Shown here piece by piece: positions 1-10,091 of a stretch of 64,000 nucleotides of DNA. Positions within the stretch are counted from its first letter, which is position 1, and each line of letters begins with the position of its first letter. Origin of the DNA: Alphaproteobacteria bacterium. Lineage in GTDB: Bacteria > Pseudomonadota > Alphaproteobacteria > ATCC43930 > CGMCC-115725. Location of the stretch: contig JAGWON010000006.1 of assembly GCA_028871055.1 (NCBI GenBank), positions 1 to 64,000 of the forward strand. The letters run 5' to 3'. A program made the translations under genes and the position numbers. The notes beneath the pieces are model-generated. The model was not told where the DNA came from. It ran no database searches and worked only from the letters and a program-made list of their open reading frames with translations.

Positions 1-347
1 CCGATGCGCACCAGGTTGAGCAGCACCTCGCGCGGCTTGCGCGTCGCCTGCAGCGTCTGGCTCAGCACCACGTAGTCGAACGCGTCCGAGGGATAGTCCT
101 CGAGGTCGTTGTCGGCGTCGCCCTGGATCACGCTGAGCCCGTGGCGCACGCACGAGTTCACGCCCGATTGCGACAGCTCCATGCCGCGGCCGTCGACGCC
201 CTTGCTATGCACCAGGTAATAGAGCAGCTCGCCGTCGCCGCAGCCGATGTCGAGCACCCGCGTGCTCGGCTCGATCATCGAGCCGACGAGCCGCAGATCG
301 CCGCGCAGCTCCGACGGCGGATTGAAGGCGCGCGCGTCCACGCTCAT
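1..347 (-). CDS. metW: MetW, methionine biosynthesis methyltransferase-like protein (partial, runs off window start)
   Basis: Minus-strand translation [64 protein letters not shown]...; ATG overlaps metX stop. Confidence 0.9.
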   Translation of the reverse strand, partial: MSVDARAFNPPSELRGDLRLVGSMIEPSTRVLDIGCGDGELLYYLVHSKGVDGRGMELSQSGVNSCVRHGLSVIQGDADNDLEDYPSDAFDYVVLSQTLQATRKPREVLLNLVRI

Positions 348-1510
348 GCTCCCGGCAGGCCGCGATGCTGCGCGCAGCCGTCGAGGAAGCCGCGCAGCGT
401 GGCGAAGAACTCGGGCTCGTCGAGCAGGAAGGCGTCGTGGCCCTTGTCGGTGGCGACCTCGACGAAGCTCACGTTGGCCGCCGCCGCGTTCAAGGCGTGC
501 ACGATCTCGCGGCTCTCGCGCGTCGGATAGAGCCAGTCGCTGTTGAACGAGATGACGCAGAACCGCGTCGGCGAGCCGCGGAAGGCATTGGCGAGCGCGC
601 CGCCGTGCTCCGCCGCCAGGTCGAAATAGTCGCAGGCGCGGGTAATGTAGAGATACGAATTGGCGTCGAAGCGCTCAACGAACGCGATCCCCTGGTGGCG
701 CAGATAGTTCTCCACCTGGAAATCGGCGTCGAAGCCGTAGGTCAGCGCGTCGCGGTTCTGCAAATTGCGGCCGAACTTGCGGTGCAGCGCCGCCTCCGAC
801 AGATAGGTGATGTGCGCCGCCATGCGCGCCACGGCGAGACCGCGGCGCGGCTCGCGCCCCTGCTCCTGGTAATTGCCGCCGCACCATTCGGGATCGGCCA
901 TGATCGCCTGGCGGCCGACCTCGTGGAAGGCGATGTTCTGGGCCGAGTGCCGCGGCGCGGTCGCGATCGGCACCGCGGCGAAGACGCGCTCGGGATAGGC
1001 CGCCGCCCATTGCAGCACCTGCATGCCGCCCATCGAGCCGCCGGTGACGCAGAAAAGCTTGTCGATGCCGAGATGCTCGATGAGCCGCTTCTGCGCCCGC
1101 ACCATGTCGGCGACGGTGATCACCGGAAACGACAGGCCCCACGGCTTGCCGGTTGCCGGATTGATGTCCGCCGGCCCGGTCGAGCCCATGCAGCCGCCGA
1201 GCACGTTGGCGCAGATCAGGAAATAGCGGTCGGTGTCGAGCACCTTGCCCGGTCCGGCGAGCGTGTCCCACCAGCCCGGCTTGCCCGTGACCGGATGCGG
1301 CTCGGCGACGTATTGGTCGCCGCTCAGTGCGTGGCAGGCCAGAATGGCATTCGACTTGTCGGCGTTGAGCGTGCCGTAGGTCTGGTACGCGATGGTGTAA
1401 GGCGCGAGCTGCACGCCGCAATCGAGCGCGAGCGGCTCTGTCACGCGCAGCACGGGGCTGGGCCGCGCGGCGCGGGCCGGACGGGACGGGGCGGCAACCG
1501 GCTTGGTCAT
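344..1510 (-). CDS. metX: Homoserine O-acetyltransferase
   Basis: 388 aa; [38 protein letters not shown] motifs; adjacent metW. Confidence 0.95.
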   Translation of the reverse strand: MTKPVAAPSRPARAARPSPVLRVTEPLALDCGVQLAPYTIAYQTYGTLNADKSNAILACHALSGDQYVAEPHPVTGKPGWWDTLAGPGKVLDTDRYFLICANVLGGCMGSTGPADINPATGKPWGLSFPVITVADMVRAQKRLIEHLGIDKLFCVTGGSMGGMQVLQWAAAYPERVFAAVPIATAPRHSAQNIAFHEVGRQAIMADPEWCGGNYQEQGREPRRGLAVARMAAHITYLSEAALHRKFGRNLQNRDALTYGFDADFQVENYLRHQGIAFVERFDANSYLYITRACDYFDLAAEHGGALANAFRGSPTRFCVISFNSDWLYPTRESREIVHALNAAAANVSFVEVATDKGHDAFLLDEPEFFATLRGFLDGCAQHRGLPGA

Positions 1511-1638
1511 CCGTTCAAAGCCTGAAAATCCAAATAATCCGTGGCGTTAGCTAGGTAACGCGCAGCCGATATGTCAATGTTTTCTTTGCTTTCACCCCGC
1601 CCAGGAATTATCAAAGACGCCCGCACCCCGAATCCGCC

Positions 1639-2502
1639 ATGGCCAAGCAACCGCGCACGCTCAAGACCCTGCGTCGGAAGATCGACCAGACCGACGACCG
1701 GCTGCACGACCTGCTGATGCGGCGTGCCGACCTCGTCGCCGAGATCGGCGTCGCCAAGCAGGCCGAGCGCATCGGCGCCGAGGTGCCGCTGCGCGAGGCC
1801 GAGATCCTGCGCCGCCTCGAAGGACGCCACCGCGGCCCGCTGCCGGTCGGCGCCCTGGTGCGGCTTTGGCGCGAGCTGGTGGGCGCCGCCATCGTCATGC
1901 AGACGGATTTCTCGGTCGCGATCGCGGTGCCGGATGACGATCCCGGCATCTGGGACCTGGCGCGCGACCATTACGGCACCCAGGTGCCGATGGTAGCCTT
2001 TCGTTCGCCGAGCGAAGTCTTGCGCGCGCTCGCCGAGTTGCGCGCCGATTCCGGCGTCATCGCCGTGCCGGGCGAGGGCGTCGACGACCCGTGGTGGCGC
2101 GCCCTTGCCGGCGCCGGCAACGGCCCGCGCGTCACCGCGCGCCTGCCCTTTGCCGGCCGCGGCAACGCGCGCGGCGTGCACGACGCCTTCGTCCTCGGCC
2201 GCACCGCCAACGGCATCGGCGACCGCAGCCTGTTCGTGATCGAGACGCATGGCGAGCTGAGCCGCGCGGGCCTCAATACCGCGCTCGCGGGTGCCGGCAT
2301 CGGCGTCGGCGTGCTGGCGCATTTGCGCGGCAACGACTCCGCGGTCGCGCTCATCGACATCGACGCGCCGCTGGCGCCGGACGATCCGCGCCTCGCGCAG
2401 ATCACCGCCGGCTTCGCCAGGCAGCTCGTCCACGTCGCGCCGCTCGGCTCCTACGCCAAGCCGCTGCTCGCCGGCGAAGCCGCGCGCGCAGCGGCACGGT
2501 GA
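1639..2502 (+). CDS. Chorismate mutase (AroQ-type N-terminus) with long C-terminal extension
   Basis: LKTLRRKIDQTDDRLHDLLMRRADLVAEIGVAKQ is AroQ-like; upstream of hisC-like and tyrA-like genes. Confidence 0.8.
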   Translation: MAKQPRTLKTLRRKIDQTDDRLHDLLMRRADLVAEIGVAKQAERIGAEVPLREAEILRRLEGRHRGPLPVGALVRLWRELVGAAIVMQTDFSVAIAVPDDDPGIWDLARDHYGTQVPMVAFRSPSEVLRALAELRADSGVIAVPGEGVDDPWWRALAGAGNGPRVTARLPFAGRGNARGVHDAFVLGRTANGIGDRSLFVIETHGELSRAGLNTALAGAGIGVGVLAHLRGNDSAVALIDIDAPLAPDDPRLAQITAGFARQLVHVAPLGSYAKPLLAGEAARAAAR

Positions 2503-3602
2503 GCGCCGTGTCCGCCGCGCCGACTCCGCGTCCCGGCATCCTCGACATCGCGCCTTATCAGGGCGGCGAGGGCCGCATCCCCGGCATGACCAAGCCGATC
2601 CGGCTCGCCTCGAACGAGAGCGCCCTCGGCCCGAGTCCCCGCGCGGTCGCCGCCTATCGCGAAGCGGCCGACGACATCTTCCGCTATCCCGACGGCCATG
2701 CCACGGCGCTGCGCCAGGCGCTGGCGCGCCACCACGGCCTCTCCGCCGACCGCATCGTCTGCGGCGCCGGCTCGGACGATCTCATCCACCTGCTGGCCGC
2801 CGCCTATGCCGGTCCGGGCGACGAGGTGCTCTATGGCCGCCACGGCTTTGCCATCTATCCGATCGCGACGCAGACCGCGGGCGCGACGCCCGTCGCCGTG
2901 CCGGAGAAGAATCTCACCTTCGACGTCGATGCGACGCTGGCGCGGGTGACGAAGAAGACCAAGCTCGTCTTCATCGCCAATCCCAACAATCCGACCGGCA
3001 CCTTCATTCCGCGCGACGCGCTCGCGCGCCTCCATGCCGGCCTGCCGCACTCGGTGCTGCTGGTGGTCGACTCGGCTTACGCCGAGTACGTCGTGCGCAA
3101 CGACTACGACCCGGGGCTGACGCTCGCCGGCTCGGCGCCCAACGTGGTGATGACGCGGACCTTCTCCAAGATCTACGCGCTCGGCGGATTGCGCCTCGGC
3201 TGGTGCACTGCCGGCCCGGCGGTGATCGACGTCCTCAACCGCGTGCGCAACCCGTTCAACGTCAGCTCGGCGGCGATCGCCGCCGGCCTCGCCGCGCTCG
3301 AAGATGTGGCCTCGGTCGACCGGGCGCGCGCCCACAACGACGTCTGGCGGCCGTGGCTCGAGCGCGAGCTCAAGGCGCTCGGCCTCGAGGTGGTGCAAGG
3401 CGTCGCCAATTTCGTGCTGGCGCGCTTTCTCGCGCCGCCCCGGGACGCCGCCGCGGCATGGGAATTCCTGCGCCAGCGCGGCATCCTGGTGCGCAAGGTC
3501 GGCGTCTATCATCTGCCGGACTACCTGCGCATCACCATCGGCACCGAGGTCGAAATGCGCGCCGTCGTTGCGGCCGTCGCCGCATTTCTGGGCAAGTCAT
3601 GA
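2499..3602 (+). CDS. hisC: Histidinol-phosphate/aromatic aminotransferase (HisC family)
   Basis: GTG start overlapping previous stop; RLASNESALGPSP, NPNNPTGTF, FSKIYALGGLRLGW PLP fold I motifs. Confidence 0.9.
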   Translation: MSAVSAAPTPRPGILDIAPYQGGEGRIPGMTKPIRLASNESALGPSPRAVAAYREAADDIFRYPDGHATALRQALARHHGLSADRIVCGAGSDDLIHLLAAAYAGPGDEVLYGRHGFAIYPIATQTAGATPVAVPEKNLTFDVDATLARVTKKTKLVFIANPNNPTGTFIPRDALARLHAGLPHSVLLVVDSAYAEYVVRNDYDPGLTLAGSAPNVVMTRTFSKIYALGGLRLGWCTAGPAVIDVLNRVRNPFNVSSAAIAAGLAALEDVASVDRARAHNDVWRPWLERELKALGLEVVQGVANFVLARFLAPPRDAAAAWEFLRQRGILVRKVGVYHLPDYLRITIGTEVEMRAVVAAVAAFLGKS

Positions 3603-4480
3603 GCCGCCTGTTCGATCGCGTCGCCTTCATCGGCATCGGCCTCGTCGGCTCCTCGCTGGCGCGCGTCATGCGGCGCGACAAGCTGGCGGGCGAGATCGTC
3701 GCCTGCGCCCGCACCCAGGCGACGCTCGACACGGTGAAAAAGCTGAAGCTCGCCGACCGCGTCACCCACGATCCGGCCGAGGCGGCAAAGGGCGCCGATC
3801 TCGTCGTCATCGCCACGCATCTCTCAGCCTATCCCGAGATCGGCCGGCAGATCGCCGGTATCCTCAAGCCCGGCGCCATCGTCACCGATGTCGGCTCGGT
3901 CAAGCAGGCGGTGGTGCGCGACTTGAAGCCGCTGCTGCCGGCGGGCGTGCACCTTGTTCCCGGCCACCCCGTGGCCGGAACGGAGTTTTCGGGTCCGGCG
4001 GCGGGCTTCGCCGAGATGTTCCGCGACCGCTGGTGCATCCTGACGCCTGTCGCCGGCGCCGACCGCGCAGCGATCGCCAAGATCACGCACATGTGGGAAA
4101 GCGCCGGCATGAAGGTGACGACGATGGATCCCGAGCACCACGACATGGTGCTGGCCATCACCTCGCACCTGCCGCACCTGATCGCCTTCACCATCGTCGG
4201 CACCGCCACCGATCTCGAGGACACGCTCAAATCCGAGGTCATCAAGTTCTCGGCCGGTGGCTTCCGCGATTTCACCCGCATCGCCGCCTCCGATCCGGTG
4301 TTCTGGCGCGACGTGTTCCTGGCCAACCGCGAGGCGGTGCTGGCGATGCTGCAGCGCTTCACCGAGGATTTGACGGCGATGCAGCGCGCCATCCGCTATG
4401 GCGAGAGCGACACGCTCGAGCGCGTCTTCGCCCGCACCCGTGCCATCCGCAAATCGATCGTCGACGCCAAACAGGCGTAA
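3599..4480 (+). CDS. tyrA: Prephenate/arogenate dehydrogenase
   Basis: FIGIGLVGSSLARVMRR Rossmann motif, TDVGSVKQAV, GHPVAGTEFSGP; ATGA overlap with hisC. Confidence 0.9.
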   Translation: MSRLFDRVAFIGIGLVGSSLARVMRRDKLAGEIVACARTQATLDTVKKLKLADRVTHDPAEAAKGADLVVIATHLSAYPEIGRQIAGILKPGAIVTDVGSVKQAVVRDLKPLLPAGVHLVPGHPVAGTEFSGPAAGFAEMFRDRWCILTPVAGADRAAIAKITHMWESAGMKVTTMDPEHHDMVLAITSHLPHLIAFTIVGTATDLEDTLKSEVIKFSAGGFRDFTRIAASDPVFWRDVFLANREAVLAMLQRFTEDLTAMQRAIRYGESDTLERVFARTRAIRKSIVDAKQA

Positions 4481-4496
4481 TCTCGCTACTCTTGAA

Positions 4497-4573
4497 CGTC
4501 GCCCCCGCGAAAGCGGGGGCCAGGGCCGGCGATGTGCTGTCGGCTCTGGATTCCCGCTTGCGCGGGAATGACG
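4497..4573. repeat. Composite palindromic intergenic repeat (family B)
   Basis: cgtcgcccccgcgaaagcgggggcc...ggattcccgcttgcgcgggaatgacg; related copies near 10043, 38122, 42768. Confidence 0.8.
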
Positions 4574-4594
4574 AACGAAAAATGGAGGATTGCA

Positions 4595-4942
4595 ATGTAT
4601 GCCGTCATCTTCGAAGTCGAGCCCAAGCCGGGCCACGAAGGCGATTACCTCGACATCGCCGCCGCGCTCCGCGGCGAGCTCGAGAAAATCGATGGCTTCA
4701 TCTCGGTCGAGCGTTTCCGCAGCCTGACCAAGGACGGCAAGCTGCTGTCGCTGTCGTTCTGGCGCGATGCCGCGGCGGTCAAGCGCTGGCGCGAGCAGGC
4801 GCAGCACCGCCGGGCGCAGGCCAAGGGCCGCACCGACGTCTTCGCCGATTACCGCATCAGCGTCGCGGCGGTCGAGCGGCAATACGGCATGTTCGCGCGC
4901 GAACAGGCGCCGCAGCCGGCGCCGGAAACCGTCAAGAGCTAG
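4595..4942 (+). CDS. Antibiotic biosynthesis monooxygenase (ABM) family protein
   Basis: MYAVIFEVEPKPGHEGDYLDIAAALRGELEKIDGFISVERF...; ABM-like small ferredoxin-fold sequence. Confidence 0.75.
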   Translation: MYAVIFEVEPKPGHEGDYLDIAAALRGELEKIDGFISVERFRSLTKDGKLLSLSFWRDAAAVKRWREQAQHRRAQAKGRTDVFADYRISVAAVERQYGMFAREQAPQPAPETVKS

Positions 4943-4956
4943 CCGTTCAATTTCAC

Positions 4957-5043
4957 CGTCATTGCGACGCTGCGCGACGCGCAGCGGAAGCAATCCAGAA
5001 TCTCGCCACGGCGCTGGATTGCTTCGCTTAGCTCGCAATGACG
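4957..5043. repeat. Large palindromic repeat (family D)
   Basis: Outer arms CGTCATTGCGA/TCGCAATGACG and inner arms GAAGCAATCCAG/CTGGATTGCTTC. Confidence 0.8.
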
Positions 5044-5337
5044 TGCGGGTTTCCCACGATGCGGTCGAACCCCACTTTCCCTCGCCCCCGTGAGGGGCAG
5101 AGGGAAGGGTGAGGGGCGTGATTCGATCTAAGCTGATCATGCTCTAGCGCCCAGGGTGGCGCTCCGCGGATCGCTCGAATTTTATCGATATTGGACGGAT
5201 GCCGGCGGCGCGCGGGCCGGCGACGGTGCGCACGGCCGAAATTTTTCCGACGCAGTTCTGCCTGATTCTTAACCGTTTTGGGCGATGCTCCATCTGTAGA
5301 GACGTTTGAATCGCCGCCGACCGACGCGGGATTTCGC

Positions 5338-7428
5338 ATGTCGCCACAGTTGCGCAGGGTTTCGGCTCTCACGGTGCGTATCCGCGCGATCCCGTTCGCG
5401 CGGCGCATCGTCCTGCTCACCGTCTTGTTCCTGGCGGTGGTTTACGTCGGCAACGCGCTCATTGTCGCTCACTATTACACCGCGCTCGACGGGCGGGAGC
5501 GCGAGTCCCGCGACGCCAAGGCGGCGCTGCTGGCCGAGCACGCCGGCCGCGCGCTGGCCGCTGTCGATCTCTCGCTCCAAACCATCGCCGAGACGCTGAA
5601 GGCGCGCCTGCCGTTCGACAAGCCAACGGTCTTCACGCAGCTGCTGCTCGACAAGTACCGCAAGGCGCTGCCGTCGGTGCACAGCATTTTCGTGCTCAAC
5701 GTGGACGGCCGCGACATCAACACCACGGCTTCGTTTCCGCCGCCGCCCGTCAACGGCTCGGATCGGATGTATTTCTCGGAGCAGAAGAAGTGGCTCGGCG
5801 TCGGCCTCTATCTCGATCGCCTCCAGTTTTCGCGCGTGGACCACCGATTGGTCTTCGCCGTGAGCCGGCCGATCCTCGACGACAACGGCAATTTCGACGG
5901 CGTCGTCGCGGCGGTTGTCGATCCCGCATACTTTGCCGATTTTTACGGCCGGGGCGGCGGACAACCGGGCGACGTGGTCCTGCTCGAGCGCGCCGACGGC
6001 ACCATCCTCGCCGGCTCCGGCTTGTCCGACCGGGATCTCGCGGAGAGCCGCCTCAACGCCTTGAGCAACCGCGAGAAGGCGCGCGCGGTTACAGCGGCGG
6101 TCCGCGGCTTTCCGGCCAAGATCGTGCTGATCGGCCAGCCGACGATCGCCTCGTCGCAATTCGTGAGCTTTTGCGCGATGGATGGCGGGCTGCTCCTGGT
6201 CATGACGCTCATCGCCTGGTGGCTGGCGACCGCCGCGTCGCGCGAGGCGGCTTCGGTCGATCGCCAAGCGCGCGCGCGCCGGACCGCCGAGGCGCGGCTC
6301 CTGAGCGCGATCGAAAGCGCGCCGGCGGCATTCGCGCTCTACGACGACGCCGACCGCCTGGTGTTGTCAAACGAGCTTTTTCGCTCGTTCTTCGCGCCGA
6401 TCAAGGACCTGATCGTTCCCGGCACGACCTTCCAGCAGATGAGCGAAGCCGCGGTGACGCGTCGCGCTTATGCCCATGCCCATCCGGACGAGCGCGAGTT
6501 TCTGCGCTGGCGGATGGAGCAGCATCGCGTCGGCGTCGGCGAGCCCGTTCTCCAGCTTTACGACGGCCGCTGGATCCTCATGCGCGAGCGGCGCACCCCG
6601 GAGGGTGGCACCGTCCTGTTCTATTCGGACATCACGCCGCTTAAGCAGCGCGAAGACCAGCTCGGCCTGGCGCGGCAGGAGGCCGAACAGGCGAGCCAGG
6701 CCAAGACCGCGTTCCTCGCCAACATGAGCCACGAGCTGCGAACGCCGCTCAACGCGATCATCGGCTTTTCCGAGATGATCGAGCGCAAGATGCTGGGGCC
6801 GATCTCCGAGAGCTATCGCCAGTACGGCGAGATCGTGCGCACCAGCGGCCAGCACCTGCTGGCGATCATCAACGACATTCTCGACATCGCCAAGCTGAAC
6901 GCGGGCAAGACCGAGCTCCACTTCGAGCCGGTCGACGTCAACCAGATCGTCGCCGAGGCGGTATCGATCATCGCCAAGACCGCGGAGACCGCCGGGGTGC
7001 AGATCGTGACGCGCTGCGACGTGCGCTGCCCGGCGATCGAGGCCGATCCTCTGCGCCTGCGCCAGGTCCTGCTCAACGTGCTCACCAACGCCGTCAAGTT
7101 CACGCCGGCGGGCGGGCATGTCGCGGTCGCGACGTCCGTCGCGGCGAGCGAGCTGCGCGTCGCCGTCGAGGATACCGGCATCGGCATGGCGCCGGAGGAC
7201 ATTCCGCGCGCGCTGGAGCCGTTCACCCAGGTCGTCCGCGACAGCACGCGAGCGCAGGAAGGCACCGGCCTCGGCCTGCCGCTGTCGAAATCCCTCGTCG
7301 AACTGCATGGCGGCCGGTTCGAGATCGCCAGCGCACCCCAGCGCGGCACCACCGTGACGATCAGCCTGCCCATTCGCCGCGCCGGCCGCACGGCGGCCGA
7401 CCGGTCGGACCTGGACATCGCGATTTGA
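5338..7428 (+). CDS. Sensor histidine kinase: extracellular dCache-like domain, PAS, HisKA, HATPase
   Basis: TM segment, [26 protein letters not shown] cache-like, [24 protein letters not shown]-box, [22 protein letters not shown] 5338 preferred over the TTG at 5278. Confidence 0.9.
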   Translation: MSPQLRRVSALTVRIRAIPFARRIVLLTVLFLAVVYVGNALIVAHYYTALDGRERESRDAKAALLAEHAGRALAAVDLSLQTIAETLKARLPFDKPTVFTQLLLDKYRKALPSVHSIFVLNVDGRDINTTASFPPPPVNGSDRMYFSEQKKWLGVGLYLDRLQFSRVDHRLVFAVSRPILDDNGNFDGVVAAVVDPAYFADFYGRGGGQPGDVVLLERADGTILAGSGLSDRDLAESRLNALSNREKARAVTAAVRGFPAKIVLIGQPTIASSQFVSFCAMDGGLLLVMTLIAWWLATAASREAASVDRQARARRTAEARLLSAIESAPAAFALYDDADRLVLSNELFRSFFAPIKDLIVPGTTFQQMSEAAVTRRAYAHAHPDEREFLRWRMEQHRVGVGEPVLQLYDGRWILMRERRTPEGGTVLFYSDITPLKQREDQLGLARQEAEQASQAKTAFLANMSHELRTPLNAIIGFSEMIERKMLGPISESYRQYGEIVRTSGQHLLAIINDILDIAKLNAGKTELHFEPVDVNQIVAEAVSIIAKTAETAGVQIVTRCDVRCPAIEADPLRLRQVLLNVLTNAVKFTPAGGHVAVATSVAASELRVAVEDTGIGMAPEDIPRALEPFTQVVRDSTRAQEGTGLGLPLSKSLVELHGGRFEIASAPQRGTTVTISLPIRRAGRTAADRSDLDIAI

Positions 7429-7451
7429 ACGCCAGCTACGGAGTCACTGCG

Positions 7452-8633
7452 ATGAAATTGAACAAGCTTGCGATTTTTGTCGGCATCCTGGTGCTCGCCG
7501 GCTTGCCGGCGCGCGCCGCCGAGCCGATCCGCATCGGCGTCGATGGCCCCTTCACCGGCGGCTCGGCGCCGATGGGGATCGACATGCTGCGCGGCATCGA
7601 GCTCGCCGCCGGCGAGATCAACAAGGCCGGCGGCGTCCTCGGCCGGCCGCTCGTGCTGGTCGAGCGCGACGACCGCGCCAACAACGACCGCGGCGCGCAG
7701 ATCGCCAAGGAGCTGACCGGGAAGCGCCTGATCGACGCCGCCGTCGGCTACGTCAACACCGGCGTCGCCCTGGCGGCGATCCCCTATTTCGAGGAAGCGC
7801 GCATCCCGGTGGTCCTCAGCGTCACCACCGGAAGCCTGCTGACGCGGCAGTTCGCGCCTCCGGAATACGCCGAGAACTACATTTTCCGCGCCTCGTGCAG
7901 CACGGCGCTCGAGGTCCAGAAGATCGCGGAAATCGTCAAGGCGCGCGGCTATCGGAAGGTTTCGATCCTCGCCGACACCACGGCCTATGGCCAGGTCGGC
8001 CGTCACGATCTGATCCAGGCGCTGGCCGCGCAAGGCATCGCGCCGGTGTCGAACGAGAAATTCAACATCGGCGATACCGACATGACCGCGCAGCTGACGC
8101 GCGCGCGCAAGGCCGGCGTTGATGTCGTCCTGACCTACGGCATTGGTCCGGAATTGGCGGCGATTGCCAATGACCGCGCCAAGCTTGGCTGGATGGTGCC
8201 GATGATCGGCAGCTGGACGCTGTCGATGTCGAATTTCATCGACGCCGCCGGCGCCAACGGCGAGGGCACGGTCATGCCGCAGACCTTCATCGAGCAGGGC
8301 GACACGCCGAAGCGCGCCGCGTTCATCGACGCCTTCCATGCCGCCTACAAGGTCGCGCGGATGGATTCGCCGCCCTCCGCCGCCCAGGGCTATGACTCGC
8401 TCTATCTGCTGGTGGCGGCGATCCGCCAGGCGGGCACCGTCGACGGTCCTAAGGTGCGCGCCGCGCTCGACGATCTTCACGACAAGATCGAAGGTGTGCT
8501 GCAGGTCTACGATCATCCCTTCACGCCGACCGACCACGAGGCCGTCGAAGCGGCGAACGTCGCTTACGGCGTGGTCGAGAACGGCCGGGTGGTCCGCCTG
8601 ACGTCGCCCGCCCAGGCGGCGGCCGCGCGCTAA
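7452..8633 (+). CDS. Branched-chain amino acid-type (LivK-like) ABC substrate-binding protein
   Basis: Signal peptide; EPIRIGVDGPFTGGSAPMGIDMLRGIELAAGEINKAGGVLGRPLVLVERDD. Confidence 0.9.
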   Translation: MKLNKLAIFVGILVLAGLPARAAEPIRIGVDGPFTGGSAPMGIDMLRGIELAAGEINKAGGVLGRPLVLVERDDRANNDRGAQIAKELTGKRLIDAAVGYVNTGVALAAIPYFEEARIPVVLSVTTGSLLTRQFAPPEYAENYIFRASCSTALEVQKIAEIVKARGYRKVSILADTTAYGQVGRHDLIQALAAQGIAPVSNEKFNIGDTDMTAQLTRARKAGVDVVLTYGIGPELAAIANDRAKLGWMVPMIGSWTLSMSNFIDAAGANGEGTVMPQTFIEQGDTPKRAAFIDAFHAAYKVARMDSPPSAAQGYDSLYLLVAAIRQAGTVDGPKVRAALDDLHDKIEGVLQVYDHPFTPTDHEAVEAANVAYGVVENGRVVRLTSPAQAAAAR

Positions 8634-8715
8634 TTTTTCTTACCCTCGCCCCGGTGAGGGGAGAGGGCAGCGGGTATAGCCGAGCGACGGCTCGTCGCTC
8701 GTTGATCACTCTCAT

Positions 8716-8829
8716 CGTCATGCCCGGACTTGTTCCGGGCATCCACGTCTTTCCGCCGATCCGTGGATGGGCGGGCCAAGCTTGTCCTCGGGCCGGCCTG
8801 CGGCCGGGCCCGTGGGCCCGGCCATGACG
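8716..8829. repeat. Composite palindromic repeat (family A)
   Basis: cgtcatgcccggacttgttccgggcatccacgtctt then gtggatgg...gggcccggccatgac; other copies at 10003, 19254, 41635. Confidence 0.8.
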
Positions 8830-8849
8830 AGCAAACTGGAGCCGGCGCC

Positions 8850-8901
8850 TCGCCAACTCAAAGCAACCCTCTCCCCTATTTGGGGGAGAGGGAAGGGTGA
8901 G
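8850..8901. repeat. Intergenic repeat (family C)
   Basis: cgccaactcaaagcaaccctctcccctatttgggggagagggaagggtgag; matches 26617-26681 and inverted copy 16804-16862. Confidence 0.8.
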
Positions 8902-8916
8902 CGTTTCGCTATTCCG

Positions 8917-9924
8917 TCAGCGCCAGTCGATCGTCGGGATGCGCGCGATCGCGGCCGGGCCGAGATAGAGCCGGCGGTTCTGCGCGCTGATCGGCAGGCG
9001 GATCTGCTTGCGGCCGTCGTCGCCCTGCTGCGAAATCATGGCGAGGACGGCGCGCGCGAGGCCAGCGTCGCCTTCCGGCATCGCACCCGAGCCGACCGCG
9101 GCGTCGACGATCTCGTTCTGTCCCCTGACCGTCGCGGTCAGCGCCGCCAGCGGTTGCAGGTCGTCGTCGAGCGCCAGCGTGCCGTTGGCGTCGATGTCGA
9201 GCTTGTCCCACGCCAGATGCGCGCTCTCGAGCTCGATCGCGCCGCCGGCGCGCCGCCAGGCGTCAAGCATTTGCGGCAGCGGCGCCGGCGCCATCGTGCC
9301 GTCGATGGTGGCGGTCGCGGAAATATCCTGGATGGTGGTGCCGAACGGCGCCGGCGCGGCGCGCAGCCGGGCGCCCTTGATGTCGAAGTTCACCAGCAGG
9401 GCCGGATCGTGGTCGGTCTTGGGCGGCGTCGGCGGCTGCTGCACGGCGACGTGGACCGAATCGAGGCCGATTCCCTGTGCAGCACCGCGGCCGTCGACGC
9501 CCTGCGCCTCGATGTCGGCGGTGCCGCCGGGCTGGAGCGGCACGGTCACGGTGCCGTCGAGCGCCTTGGCGTCGAAGCCGGCCGAGGCAAGCAGGAACTC
9601 GACGCGCGCGCCGTCGGGCGCGCTGAAATGCCATTGCCGCAGGTCCCACGGCCGCGACCAGAACGAGATGTCGGCGGCGCTCATCACATAGGGCAGGGGC
9701 TTCGCCGCGGCGGCGTCGAAATTGGCGAAGCGCAGCCGGATCGCCAGCGGAAAGCCGCCGATCGCGACGCTGTCCCATTTGATGGTGACGCCCTCGGCCT
9801 GGCGCGAGGCGACCCACGGCGCCATCCGGTCGCGGATCTTGCCGGCGACGGTATACCAGTAGCCGCTGTAAGCCGCTGCGAGCGCGACTGCCAGCCCCCC
9901 GACCACCCACACGATGCGCCGCAT
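8917..9924 (-). CDS. DUF2125 domain-containing protein
   Basis: MRRIVWVVGGLAVALAAAYSGYWYTVAGKIRDRMAPWVASRQAEGVTIKWDSVAIGGFPLAIRLRF pattern. Confidence 0.8.
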   Translation of the reverse strand: MRRIVWVVGGLAVALAAAYSGYWYTVAGKIRDRMAPWVASRQAEGVTIKWDSVAIGGFPLAIRLRFANFDAAAAKPLPYVMSAADISFWSRPWDLRQWHFSAPDGARVEFLLASAGFDAKALDGTVTVPLQPGGTADIEAQGVDGRGAAQGIGLDSVHVAVQQPPTPPKTDHDPALLVNFDIKGARLRAAPAPFGTTIQDISATATIDGTMAPAPLPQMLDAWRRAGGAIELESAHLAWDKLDIDANGTLALDDDLQPLAALTATVRGQNEIVDAAVGSGAMPEGDAGLARAVLAMISQQGDDGRKQIRLPISAQNRRLYLGPAAIARIPTIDWR

Positions 9925-10002
9925 GTTTGAATTATACGGCGAACGCGACGCGCGGTCGAGGCCGCGCGCGGCGCGCCGGTCGGTGAACGGCTGCAAACTT
10001 TT

Positions 10003-10072
10003 TGTCATGCCCGGGCTTGTTCCGGGCATCCACGTTGCTTTTCGTCATTCCCGCGACAGCGGGAATCTAGGG
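10003..10072. repeat. Adjacent family A and family B palindromes
   Basis: tttgtcatgcccgggcttgttccgggcatccacg followed by cgtcattcccgcgacagcgggaatctaggg. Confidence 0.75.
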
Positions 10073-10091
10073 CGGGCGACGGCCCCTCGAT

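Noticed and set aside
1511-1638. SAM-II riboswitch upstream of metX
   Set aside because: Conserved SAM-II pseudoknot segments could not be matched by eye; left as a promoter/operator dyad. A covariance search could overturn this.
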